From positions 459,304-523,303 of the forward strand of contig CAVPYB010000014.1 of NCBI GenBank assembly GCA_963709875.1: a stretch of DNA of 64,000 nt, written 5' to 3'. Below, piece by piece: positions 28,748 through 36,690 of the stretch. Position 1 is the stretch's first letter; every line of letters starts with the position of its first letter. The notes beneath the pieces were generated by a model, which was not told the DNA's origin, made no database searches, and saw only the letters and a program-made list of their open reading frames with translations. The stretch is from JAQBDA01 sp963709875. GTDB taxonomy: Bacteria > Chloroflexota > Anaerolineae > Anaerolineales > UBA4823. The translations under genes were made by a program, and so were the position numbers.

Positions 28748-29952
28748 TCCGGAAGGCTTAGCAGCCAGATATTGTGGTCGCTGGCAGAAACATAGGCGAC
28801 CTGTCGCCCATCCGGTGAAACGCTCCAATCACCGTTGGCGATCTTAAGGGGAGTGACGGCAGGGTCGGTCAGCGGGCGTGCCAGACCTGACTGGGCTTCG
28901 ATCTGCCAGACCTGATGGTAAGTTTGGTTCAGGTCGAGGGGGACCAACAGCAGATGCCCGTCATCCTGCCAGCGGGAAGCTCCGAACTGTTCCACACGCC
29001 GGGCTTCGCCGCTGGTTGAGCTGACCAGCCACAGTCCGTTGCTCGCCGGGTCCGAGCTGAGCGTGGACAGGTAGCTTACCCAACTTCCACCGGGGGAGAT
29101 CGAAGTGCTGCGCAGCCGCCCGCCGCTGGCCAGCAGGACAATCCGCTTATCAGTCGGGGATACGGCATACAGGCTGGAAGATGTCTCGTCGGCTGCCAGC
29201 CTGCCGCTGACCAGCAGGCGCCCATCCGGGAACCAGCCGGAGAACCCGCCACCGTACATATCAATCACTGCTTTTGCCTGGCTGCCGTCCACCTGGCTGA
29301 CCCATACCTGACGGCGGGCGCTGTCGAACGGTGGTCCGGACTGGCCTGCGGTCCAGGCGAGCTGCATCCCATCCGTAGAAAATGCCACTGCCCGCCCTCC
29401 ACTGGGGATAGTCCAGGTCTGGCCATCTGCCAGGCGCTCAACGATGGTCTGCCCATCCTGGGGGTAAGCCAGCAGTGTCATGTCGTTGGAGTAGATGCCC
29501 AGCCGTTCGGTGACCAGCTCAGGACCGCCTCTCGACGCGCTTACGCCCCACAATCCGGTTGGACTTTCCGGTGAAGGTTTGTCAATGTACAGCACCCATC
29601 CCCCATCCGGGGACCAGGATGGCTCAACGCAACAGCCACCGGTGGTAAGCTGGATCAGCGCCGGGGCAGCGGTCGGGGGCGGGGTGTGGCTGGCGGTTGG
29701 CGTCTCTGTGGTAAGGGGTGCGCTGGTGCTGGTAGCTGTTGGCAGCATTGTGAGCGGGTCTTCTGTCCGCACCAGTGCAGCAGGCAAGACAGCCTTGGGG
29801 GTTGGTGGCAGCCCGGCAGCAGTTCCACAGGCAGAAATGAATACCAGACAAAACGCTGTCAGCGTGAAAAAGCGCCACCAAGAAACATGATTAAAAAACT
29901 TGGTGCCATGGTGTCTTGGTGGTGAATATCTCTTCCGCATATAAAAAGTCAT
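28744..29952 (-). CDS. TolB-like beta-propeller lipoprotein
   Basis: About 402 residues. A long positively charged start and hydrophobic stretch end in a lipobox (CLVFISACG), followed by a Thr/Pro-rich linker of about 50 residues and then a WD40/PD40-type propeller with repeated blades of the form EPSWSPDGGWVLYI, AVAFSTDGMQLAWT, STSISPGGSWVSYL and WSVSPDGRQVAYV. It is expected at the outside of the membrane; such propellers bind proteins or glycans. The start at 29952 lies 1 bp after the M23 peptidase stop; a later ATG at 29940 is possible. The first codons overlap a low-complexity repeat word (29900-29924). Confidence 0.82.
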   Translation of the reverse strand: MTFYMRKRYSPPRHHGTKFFNHVSWWRFFTLTAFCLVFISACGTAAGLPPTPKAVLPAALVRTEDPLTMLPTATSTSAPLTTETPTASHTPPPTAAPALIQLTTGGCCVEPSWSPDGGWVLYIDKPSPESPTGLWGVSASRGGPELVTERLGIYSNDMTLLAYPQDGQTIVERLADGQTWTIPSGGRAVAFSTDGMQLAWTAGQSGPPFDSARRQVWVSQVDGSQAKAVIDMYGGGFSGWFPDGRLLVSGRLAADETSSSLYAVSPTDKRIVLLASGGRLRSTSISPGGSWVSYLSTLSSDPASNGLWLVSSTSGEARRVEQFGASRWQDDGHLLLVPLDLNQTYHQVWQIEAQSGLARPLTDPAVTPLKIANGDWSVSPDGRQVAYVSASDHNIWLLSLPD

Positions 29953-29953
29953 C

Positions 29954-30769
29954 TTACTGCCCCCACTCCAGCGGCCATGGGTTGGCGTAATCGTTGAGGA
30001 TGGGCCCCCAGAAGTCGATATCGGGCTGGTCATCCAGGCGCTGCCAGCGGCGCGGATCGCTCAGGTCGCGGGCGAAGCCGCGTCCGAATGAGCCGGTCAG
30101 CGCCAGGGTATCCCAATCGACATCGATGAGCGGGATCGGGTTGAAAGCCTTGTTGTATGCCCCAGCGTTGCGGATCTCCAGGTGCAGGTGCGGGCGGGAT
30201 GTGCAGGTCTCATCTGGATCGCCAACGTAGGCTACCAGCTCGCCCCCGACAACTGCCTGTCCAACCGCCAGGTCCGGCGTCTCGAACAGGTGCCCGTAGA
30301 AGGATGCATAGCCATTGGGATGGTCGATCATCAAGTTGTGTGGGGCTGAGCCGTGCTCCAGGGCGTCCACCTTGGATACCACCCCATCCCCGATAGCCAC
30401 AACCGGATATCCACAGCGGGCGGAGAGATCGATCCCGAAGTGTATCCCCTGCCCAGCGCGATAGGTGCTGTTGCGCTGGCGGAAGGCACCGGTAGTGTTG
30501 CCGTAGGTCTGCCCGAGCAGCCAGGTGTTTGGTCCCGGCGGGTCGGGGAAGGGCAGGCCGAAAGGCGGAGTGTCCAGTGTTTCAGGGTCAGGTGTGAAGC
30601 GCGACGTGCGGTAGGCGACGTGCAATGTGTCAAGCGTCAGGTGCCAGGTGTCACGTGCGGCGAGCGAGGTGGGTAGTGCAGGGGAGGGCAAGGCTAGCAG
30701 GATTGGCAGGATCAGGATAATCTGTAAATACGGGCGAAACTGTCTCGTTACTGTCTTTAAGTTTTCCAA
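29954..30769 (-). CDS. M23 family (LytM-like) metallopeptidase
   Basis: A 271-residue exported protein. A signal peptide (ILILPILLALPSPALP) is followed by the LytM domain: HFGIDLSARCGYPV (zinc His and Asp), VVAIGDGVVSKVD, HPNGYASFYGHL and the HLHLEIRNAG motif with the catalytic and zinc-ligand His. It should cut peptide cross-links in the envelope, or act as a regulator if inactive. A Thr/Pro-rich segment between signal and domain contains a copy of a short dispersed repeat (30636-30653). It is followed without gap by the propeller lipoprotein gene. Confidence 0.88.
   Translation of the reverse strand: MENLKTVTRQFRPYLQIILILPILLALPSPALPTSLAARDTWHLTLDTLHVAYRTSRFTPDPETLDTPPFGLPFPDPPGPNTWLLGQTYGNTTGAFRQRNSTYRAGQGIHFGIDLSARCGYPVVAIGDGVVSKVDALEHGSAPHNLMIDHPNGYASFYGHLFETPDLAVGQAVVGGELVAYVGDPDETCTSRPHLHLEIRNAGAYNKAFNPIPLIDVDWDTLALTGSFGRGFARDLSDPRRWQRLDDQPDIDFWGPILNDYANPWPLEWGQ
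30636..30653. repeat. Short dispersed repeat word, copy 1
   Basis: GTCAGGTGCCAGGTGTCA; 17 of 18 bases are identical to the copy at 46778-46795. This copy lies inside the 5' part of the M23 peptidase gene, where it encodes an unusual Thr/Leu/His-rich linker. Confidence 0.5.
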
Positions 30770-30778
30770 CCATTAAGA

Positions 30779-31564
30779 TTATTGTTTTAGCTTAGCGATT
30801 TGCCGCACGATTTGGGCGAAGGCAGACGGGTCGCGCCCTTGACGGGATGCACCCAGACCGTCAACGTGAGGGCTGTCGAGCAGGCTGGCGGCGAACTGGG
30901 GGGCAACACTGCCACCATAAATGATACGCACCTGTTCGGCGGTTGGTTCTCCCCAATTTTTTGCCAGCCAGCCGCGGATGTACCCGCAGCCATCAGCAAC
31001 CGACTGTGGATCATCCGGTGCGCTGCTGCCGATCTTCCCCTCCGGCTCGTAGACGAAGGCCATGCGAGCGACCTGTTCTGCCTGGCAGCCGTCCAGCAGG
31101 CGGGCAAGCTGGTCTGCCAGGGCGGATTGCCACGGCAGCTGCGACTCGCGGCTCGGGCCAATCAAGGCGATGGGACGCAGGCCGTGCTTGAAGGCCAGAC
31201 GGACCTTGCGGTTGATCATCTCGTCATCATCGCCCAGGTGGCGGCGTACCTCCCAATGTCCCAGCATGACCCAGCGACAGCCGGCGTCGTGCAGCAACGA
31301 GGCCGAGACCTGCCCGGTTCGGGAGATTTCCTCAGTGGCAGCCATATCCTGGGCGCCAAGCTGCAGCGGCATGCCAGCGATGGTCTGAGACACCGGGTAA
31401 AGGGCGGTGAAGGGTGGGCAGAGCACGACATCGACCTGCTCCAGATCGGCACTTGCCAACGAGATGAAATCGTGCACGAATGATATACTCTGCGCTCCAG
31501 TCATAGTCATCTTCCAGTTGGAGACCGCCAAAGGTTTACGGGAGGCATGCGAATTCTTGTTCAT
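30779..31564 (-). CDS. tpiA: Divergent triosephosphate isomerase
   Basis: A 261-residue TIM barrel. The catalytic Lys is in VSNWKMTM, the catalytic His in VMLGHWEVRRHLGD (canonical GHSERR) and the catalytic Glu in FVYEPEGKIGSSAP, with the phosphate loop IIYGGSV present. The flexible loop 6 differs from the usual EPVWAIGTG, and GHW replaces GHS, so substrate handling may differ from glycolytic TpiA. It might be a second, specialised isomerase. The ATG at 31564 is preferred; upstream codons look non-coding. Confidence 0.78.
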   Translation of the reverse strand: MNKNSHASRKPLAVSNWKMTMTGAQSISFVHDFISLASADLEQVDVVLCPPFTALYPVSQTIAGMPLQLGAQDMAATEEISRTGQVSASLLHDAGCRWVMLGHWEVRRHLGDDDEMINRKVRLAFKHGLRPIALIGPSRESQLPWQSALADQLARLLDGCQAEQVARMAFVYEPEGKIGSSAPDDPQSVADGCGYIRGWLAKNWGEPTAEQVRIIYGGSVAPQFAASLLDSPHVDGLGASRQGRDPSAFAQIVRQIAKLKQ

Positions 31565-31897
31565 AGTGTAAATACTTTGCAGGTAAAGGCAACCAGGTAT
31601 TAAGATAACAAGGTTCCAAGGTGATAAGGCAACCAGAATCGGTGGGTTCCTCACGCCTGCATAGGTTTGTCAGGCAGCAAAACCCTATTGTATCCGATAC
31701 CTCCCAGGACCGATTGCGTAAAGACCACTAAGTTGCTCACCGGAGCAACCGGCAGCGGCTTCTATGCCTAGATAATCATCCTTACCGGGATGCGGCAGGG
31801 CTTCGAGGTCATCACCCTGACTGGTAAGTGTGACCTGCTGGTACACGTCAACATCCGCAACGGGTAGCAAGTGAGTAAATACGGGTTGGAGACAATA
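31565..31897. other. Intergenic stretch with quasi-repeats and a possible regulator remnant
   Basis: 31575-31645 is composed of related short words (AACCAGGTAT, ACAAGGTTCCAAGGTGAT, AAGGCAACCAG). On the plus strand around 31795-31868 a short piece reads GFEVITLTGKCDLLVHVNIR and then stops; this resembles the C-terminal ligand-binding end of Lrp/AsnC regulators, but it is too short to be sure. No complete gene is present. Confidence 0.35.
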
Positions 31898-31946
31898 TTG
31901 ACCTTCCATGTAAATTGTTATACAATATGGCAATAAAGTATAACAA
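31898..31946 (+). promoter_or_regulatory. vapBC promoter with overlapping inverted-repeat operator
   Basis: TTGACC (31898-31903) and TACAAT (31921-31926) are spaced by exactly 17 bp. Overlapping the -10 is an inverted repeat, TTGTTATAC (31915-31923) and GTATAACAA (31938-31946), 14 bp apart. This is the usual layout for autorepression by an AbrB-type antitoxin with its toxin. The antitoxin ATG is at 31961 behind GTGAGG. Confidence 0.75.
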
Positions 31947-31960
31947 AGTGAGGTGTTTGT

Positions 31961-32185
31961 ATGACTTCCCATTTCATTTCGAATAAAGGCTGGGTTGTCA
32001 TCCCAGCCGACCTGCGCAGGAAGTATGCACTTGAGCCCGGCACCGAAGTTCGCATTGTAGATTATGGCGGCGTGCTGGCAATCATCCCTGCCATGCGCAA
32101 ACCGGTTGAACAGGCTGCTGGGCTGCTGAAGACCAGTAGAAAATTAACCGACGCACTGCTGGAAGAGCATCGCCTTGAGGGCTGA
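31961..32185 (+). CDS. vapB: AbrB/MazE-fold antitoxin (VapB)
   Basis: A 74-residue protein. Residues about 1-45 form the swapped-hairpin DNA-binding domain (SNKGWVVIPADLRRKYALEPGTEV), followed by a tail (KPVEQAAGLLKTSRKLTDALLEE) that would wrap and inhibit the PIN toxin. It overlaps the toxin gene by 11 bp. With its toxin it probably represses its own promoter via the palindrome at 31915-31946. The set is separate from the second toxin-antitoxin pair 460 bp downstream on the other strand. Confidence 0.9.
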   Translation: MTSHFISNKGWVVIPADLRRKYALEPGTEVRIVDYGGVLAIIPAMRKPVEQAAGLLKTSRKLTDALLEEHRLEG

Positions 32186-32594
32186 GCCACGGGTGTACAT
32201 CCTGGATAGCTTCGCAGTGCTGGCATACTTGTCTGGTGAGGCTGGTAAGGCGCAGATTCAAAGGGTCCTGGAGGCAGCGCTTCATAGCGACCACAGGGTT
32301 GGGTTATCACTGATCAATCTGGGAGAGGTTATATACATTACTGAGCGAGAGATGGGGCTCGCCCAGGCTCAGGTTGCCTTAGCTGCTATCGACCAACTGC
32401 CAATCGAAGTCATTGGTATAACAAGGGAGAGGGTCCTCGCAGCAGCGCATATCAAAGCAAATTATCGTCTCGCATATGCAGACGCCTTTACCGTCGCTGC
32501 CGCACAGGAGTTAGGCGGCACGGTGCTGACTGGGGATCCTGAATTTGAGTCAGTCGAGGCCTTGGTTCCGGTGGAGTGGCTGCCGGCAGGGTGA
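32175..32594 (+). CDS. vapC: PIN-domain ribonuclease toxin (VapC)
   Basis: A 139-residue PIN domain with the acidic metal-binding residues in place: Asp in VYILDSFAVLAYL, Glu in LSLINLGEVIYIT, Asp in LAYADAFTVAAA and Asp in TVLTGDPEFESV. It should cleave an RNA, in other VapCs tRNA or rRNA, when freed from its antitoxin. The start is either TTG at 32175, overlapping vapB, or GTG at 32193; coupling favours one of these. No frameshift is present, so the toxin appears intact. Confidence 0.9.
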   Translation: MRAEPRVYILDSFAVLAYLSGEAGKAQIQRVLEAALHSDHRVGLSLINLGEVIYITEREMGLAQAQVALAAIDQLPIEVIGITRERVLAAAHIKANYRLAYADAFTVAAAQELGGTVLTGDPEFESVEALVPVEWLPAG

Positions 32595-32645
32595 ACTGGA
32601 AGTGACATTTCCTGCACAGGCGAAAAGCATTAGATAAAAATTTTC

Positions 32646-33023
32646 TCAACGAGCAACGACATCCTCCAGCTCGACCTCCAGTGCCTTGGCGATTCTCTTC
32701 AGAACATCGAGAGACCCTATCCGCTTTCCGGACTCTAACTGGGATAGGTATGGAACACTGATGCCAGATGTCTCGGCGAGTTCTAATTGGGACAAGGCAC
32801 GGTATTCGCGCCATACCTTGATTGGGTTGTCACCATCCTGGATGGGGTAAACCACTTCAGCAGGGATCAGCTCCTCCTCGCCGCGTTCGATGGCAGATAT
32901 GATTGTATCGAAGTCGCGAATATCCTCAAGTAATTCTGCCTGTTCTAGAAGCAGAAGATATTCTTCATAAGGGACAATCGCCCATTCTGGTTGTCCGTCA
33001 CGCTTGATAATTTGTACGCTCAT
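32646..33023 (-). CDS. XRE-family antitoxin with N-terminal extension
   Basis: A 125-residue protein. The N-terminal part (VQIIKRDGQPEWAIVPYEEY, then LLEDIRDFDTIISAIERGEE) resembles a Phd/YefM-like or toxin-binding region. The C-terminal part is a Cro/C1 helix-turn-helix (LSQLELAETSGISVPYLSQL, then LDVLKRIAKALEVELED). It overlaps the stop of the RelE-type toxin by 4 bp, giving toxin-first gene order as in higBA. It should neutralise the toxin and repress the pair. Confidence 0.9.
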   Translation of the reverse strand: MSVQIIKRDGQPEWAIVPYEEYLLLLEQAELLEDIRDFDTIISAIERGEEELIPAEVVYPIQDGDNPIKVWREYRALSQLELAETSGISVPYLSQLESGKRIGSLDVLKRIAKALEVELEDVVAR

Positions 33024-33277
33024 CGATACACCTCGCCCCGAGAGGCAATTTTTATCACCATAATCACCAATTCTTCCTGCCGAATAGCGTATATCACACG
33101 CCAATCTCCGACCCGCAGCCGGTACCCCGGTCTACCTTGAATCTTGGTAGCATCTGTATGTTTTGCAAAAGGATCTTCTGCAATTTGTGCTAACTTCTCC
33201 CGGATCCGATCAGCAATATTATGGGGCACACGTTGGAGCGATTTCGCAGCCTTTCGGGAGAATATCGCATTATACAC
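33020..33277 (-). CDS. RelE/ParE-family toxin
   Basis: An 85-residue RelE-fold protein: NAIFSRKAAKSLQRVPHNI at the start, a basic middle (LAQIAEDPFAKHTDATKIQG), RLRVGDWRVIYAI with the conserved Arg/Tyr strand, and IKIASRGEVYR at the end. RelE members cut mRNA in the ribosome, ParE members inhibit gyrase; the RLRVGDWRVIY pattern favours RelE. It is first of the pair and translationally coupled to the antitoxin. The 231 bp between it and the DUF3179 gene have no gene I can support. Confidence 0.9.
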   Translation of the reverse strand: MYNAIFSRKAAKSLQRVPHNIADRIREKLAQIAEDPFAKHTDATKIQGRPGYRLRVGDWRVIYAIRQEELVIMVIKIASRGEVYR

Positions 33278-33508
33278 ATGAGAATATTAGCATACTGCTA
33301 ATAATTTGGCAAGATATATTTTGCTGAATGCTTGCATCTGCATCCATGGAGTTAGTATTCGGTCGGGTGTCGATAATCATCTGTCAGCGGTTGATCCACA
33401 GGCTCGCAGCGGTCGACGAGGGTAAGATTCGTTCAACCGATGACATCTAAACATAAAGCCCCGCACAAGCGTTACGGGAAAGTATATCTATTGATTGGAT
33501 TGAACAGA

Positions 33509-34620
33509 ATGAAGAAAGCTACAATAATGCTCTCGGTTGGCCTCGGCTCGCTCCTGGTGCTGGCAGCCTGCTCGTCTACGCTCGCCCAGCCCGGCGCCTC
33601 GGCTAGTGAGGGCGATGCAGGGTTATCGCCACAGGAATCAACCGGACCGACCCCCACCCACCCACCAAATGATATCGACGACTACCGCATCATCACGCTG
33701 CTCCCGCCGGACGCCATCCCGGCTATCGACAACCCGCAGTTCCTGGATGTCGAAGGTGCAGACCAGGAATACGCTCCGGACGAAGAAATTCTAGGCGTAG
33801 TTTTCGATGGCGAGGCGCGCGCTTATTCGGTGCCGCTGCTCTCGGGGCACGAGATCGTCAACGATACCGTCGCCGGGCGCAAGATCGCCGTCACCTGGTG
33901 ACCGCTGTGCTATACGGGAATCGTGTATTCCCGAGAGATCGACGGACAGGAATATACTTTTGGTGTGAGCGGCAAGCTGATCCGCAACGTGCTGGTGATG
34001 TACGACCGCCAGACCGGCAGCCTGTGGAGCCAGCTTCTAGGTGAGGCGGTCGAAGGCGAGCTGAAAGGCACCCAACTGGAGTTCCTGCCGGCCTGGCAGA
34101 CCACCTGGCAGGAGTGGAAATCGCGCTATCCACAGACATTAGCTTTGCAGAAAGGCTATTCCGGGGGTTTCGACCCCTACGAGCGCTATTTCCGCTCGGC
34201 GGATGCTGGCGTGATCGGTGAGGCGATCGAGGACCGGCGGTTGTACGTCAAGGAGTTCGTCATTGGTGTCGAGCAGAACGATGAGGCCGTGGCTTACCCG
34301 TACAGCGTTCTGAACAACCAGCCGGTGGTCAACCACCAGGTTGGCGGCGTGCCGGTGCTGGTGGTCTTCGATGCTGAGACCGGCTCCGGAGTGGTCTTCA
34401 ACCGGGCTCTGGATGGGCAGACGCTGACTTTCCGGGCAGTGGAGGGGCTGACTTTATGGATGAAGAGACCGGCTCCACTTGGGACGGGCAGAGCGGGGAG
34501 GCGCAGAGCGGCCCTCTCGCTGGGCAGTCGCTCGAGCGGTTGAAGAGCACGCGCTCTTTCTGGTTTGGTTGGAAGGATTTTTATCCCGCGACTGCGGTAT
34601 ATGGAATAGACCCGAAATAA
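33509..34620 (+). CDS. DUF3179 lipoprotein with an in-frame TGA at a Cys position (candidate selenoprotein); one frameshift near the end
   Basis: The ATG at 33509 opens a lipoprotein signal (SVGLGSLLVLAACSS). The DUF3179 domain follows: PPDAIPAIDNPQFLD, ILGVVFDGEARAYSVPLL, HEIVNDTVAGRKIAVTW, then TGA (33899-33901), then PLCYTGIVYSREIDGQ in the same frame, continuing to VSGKLIRNVLVMYDRQTGSLW. Family members have CPLC here, so TGA replaces the first Cys of a CxxC pair and could encode selenocysteine. A missing G in the run at 34444-34447 breaks the frame; restoring it gives ADFMDEETGSTWDGQSGEA and a normal end at 34618-34620, about 370 residues. DUF3179 function is unknown; a redox or metal role is inference. 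It is convergent with a glutaredoxin-thioredoxin reductase fusion. Confidence 0.8.
33899..33933 (+). promoter_or_regulatory. TGA codon followed by SECIS-like hairpin
   Basis: After the TGA at 33899-33901 a perfect 7-bp stem pairs CGGGAAT (33915-33921) with ATTCCCG (33927-33933) around loop CGTGT. The apical loop begins 20 nt after the TGA and has G as its second base, which fits the published consensus for bacterial SECIS elements (a G among the first two loop bases, loop 16-37 nt from the UGA). The hairpin is inside coding sequence, as expected in bacteria. No selABCD gene lies in the window. Confidence 0.5.
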
Positions 34621-34673
34621 ATAACAACCTCCAGCTGGATAATGCAAACCTACGGGAAGCTTATTTTTGACGG

Positions 34674-35891
34674 TTAAGCCTCGCGGGCGTCCCCCAAATC
34701 ATTCAGATATCCACGGATCATCAATGCAGCAGTGGCGCCCTCACCGGCTGCTGAGGCAGCCTGCTTGGTAGAGCCTGCACGCACGTCACCGGCGACGAAG
34801 ATACCGGGTTCAGAGGTCATCAAAGTATGGTCGGTGACGATGAATCCCATCTCATCAATGTCCACCATCCCAGCGAGCAGTTCGTTGTTGGGGCTCATGC
34901 CGATATACACGAATACACCGTCGTAGTTCCACTCCTCGCGCTTGCCGCTGGTACGGTCTTCAACGACAATCGTCTCCAACATCTTCTCACCGATAAATTC
35001 CCTCACCGCGTGGTTGGGGATCACACTCATGTTCTTTTGCTCGGCGACCTTTTCCTGCAGGATCTGGCTGGCTTTCACCTGCGGGGCATACTCAACGATA
35101 TCGACCTGGCTGGCGAATTTGGTCAGGAACAGCCCTTCCTCGAAACCACTGTTGCCGCCGCCTATCACCAGCAGCTTCTTCCCTTTATAAAATGCGCCAT
35201 CGCAGGTAGCGCAGAAGTGCACGTTGGTGCCGATCAAATCATTTTCACCCGGGATGTTCAGCCTGCGGTAGCGCGCCCCGGTCGCCAGCAGCAGCGCCTT
35301 GGTCCCATATTCCGAGCCGTCGGCGGTGTTGATGCACCAGTACTGGCCTTCCAGGTGGATATGGACCACTTCTTGTGATTGCAGGATCTCTACCCCAAAA
35401 CGGCGCGCCTGCCGCTCCAGGCGGTTGGCAAACTCCGCCCCGGGGATACCTTCATCGAAGCCGGGGTAGTTGTCCAGCACCTGGGTCGTGCCCACCTGCC
35501 CGCCTAACCCGGATTTCTCGATCACCAGCACATCGATGCCTTCGCGGGCGAGGTATAACGCGGCAGTCAATCCGGCGGGACCCCCGCCAATGACGATCGA
35601 GTCGTAAAAGGTGCGCTTGGCCTTTGTTTTAAGGCCAAGATGACTTGCCAGCTCGGCATTGGATGGCTCGACCAGGATCGATCCATCTGGGAAGACGATG
35701 GTGGGTATGATGCGCTTGCCCTGGTTGACCTGCTCGACATACGCCATTCCGTCCGGGTCTTTTTCGATGTCAATGTTAACGTAGGGGATGCGCTGGTCGC
35801 CGAAGAATTGCTTGGAGCGCTTGCAATCAGGGCACCAGACGGTGCTGTAAATTATGATGCTGTCGTTTTCAGGGATAGGTGAATTCTGCAT
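34674..35891 (-). CDS. Glutaredoxin-thioredoxin reductase fusion
   Basis: About 405 residues. Residues 1-85 form a glutaredoxin-like domain (STVWCPDCKRSKQFF with a CPDC active site, then RIIPTIVFPDGS). The rest is a low-molecular-weight thioredoxin reductase: FAD motif VIGGGPAGLTAALYLAREG, active-site CATCDG, NADPH motif VIGGGNSGFEEG and the C-terminal FAD motif FVAGDVRAGSTKQAASAAGE. It should reduce its own glutaredoxin domain or a thioredoxin-like partner using NADPH. The ATG at 35891 follows GAGGTATCG. It faces the DUF3179 gene with 53 bp between stops. Confidence 0.93.
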   Translation of the reverse strand: MQNSPIPENDSIIIYSTVWCPDCKRSKQFFGDQRIPYVNIDIEKDPDGMAYVEQVNQGKRIIPTIVFPDGSILVEPSNAELASHLGLKTKAKRTFYDSIVIGGGPAGLTAALYLAREGIDVLVIEKSGLGGQVGTTQVLDNYPGFDEGIPGAEFANRLERQARRFGVEILQSQEVVHIHLEGQYWCINTADGSEYGTKALLLATGARYRRLNIPGENDLIGTNVHFCATCDGAFYKGKKLLVIGGGNSGFEEGLFLTKFASQVDIVEYAPQVKASQILQEKVAEQKNMSVIPNHAVREFIGEKMLETIVVEDRTSGKREEWNYDGVFVYIGMSPNNELLAGMVDIDEMGFIVTDHTLMTSEPGIFVAGDVRAGSTKQAASAAGEGATAALMIRGYLNDLGDAREA

Positions 35892-36038
35892 TCGATACCT
35901 CACTGTTATCTGCGTTGTGATGACATGCGCACAGCCGGGCTGTTTAGATGTCTGCACTTGGACCGCCGTCAGGCGTGTCCATATTCAGGATGAGGTGATG
36001 GGTGTTTATCTTACTCCCCGTGCGTGTGTGGGAAAGGT

Positions 36039-36602
36039 CTATCCTTCACCAAGCTGCAGCTCGACCCAGCGGTCATTGGGCGGGATCAGCTCCCAGACCA
36101 TGCTCAGGGGATGGTCGAGATAGTGGACCTGGACGACCGCCAAGGCAAAACCGTGCGAGATGACTGCCACCGGCTCATGTGGGTGACACCGGCGGATCTC
36201 CTCGATGGCTTCGATCACCCGGTCGCGCACCTGCTGCACGCTCTCACCACCCGGCGGGGCTACAGAGTGCGGGTCGACCTTTCTCTGGCGCAGCAGCTCC
36301 CCGTAGCGCTGCTCTATATCATCCGCCAGCATGCCCTGCCAACTCCCCTGGTGGATCTCGCGCAGGCGTGGATCGATCTGCACCGGTACTCCCGCTGCGG
36401 CAGAAATCGCTCGCGCGGTATCCAGGGCACGTTGCAGGTCGCTGGAGAATATGGCTGCGAGCCCTGCATAGGCAAGGGCTTGTGCAATCTTAGCCGCCTG
36501 CTGCCTGCCGTTATCGTTCAACGGGACGTCGGCGTGCCCTTGCCAGCGACCTTCCAGGTTCCAGTCGGTTTGTCCGTGTCTAATGAGGTAGAGGTGGGTC
36601 AT
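36039..36602 (-). CDS. Histidine phosphatase (phosphoglycerate mutase family)
   Basis: A 187-residue histidine phosphatase. The phosphorylated His lies in YLIRHGQTDWN, the second Arg in FSSDLQRALDTA, the acid residue in LREIHQGSWQG and the second catalytic His in AVISHGFALAV. Length and motifs fit cofactor-independent phosphatases such as GpmB, CobC or alpha-ribazole phosphatase rather than glycolytic mutase. The substrate is unknown. It stands alone; 88 bp separate it from the divergent antiporter gene. Confidence 0.92.
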   Translation of the reverse strand: MTHLYLIRHGQTDWNLEGRWQGHADVPLNDNGRQQAAKIAQALAYAGLAAIFSSDLQRALDTARAISAAAGVPVQIDPRLREIHQGSWQGMLADDIEQRYGELLRQRKVDPHSVAPPGGESVQQVRDRVIEAIEEIRRCHPHEPVAVISHGFALAVVQVHYLDHPLSMVWELIPPNDRWVELQLGEG

Positions 36603-36690
36603 AGTGTAAGGGGATTTAGGGGATTCTCATTCTACCACAGGGGTGTTTTCTTGCCGCACAGTCTGGATGGCTTGATGATACACTTGTCGC

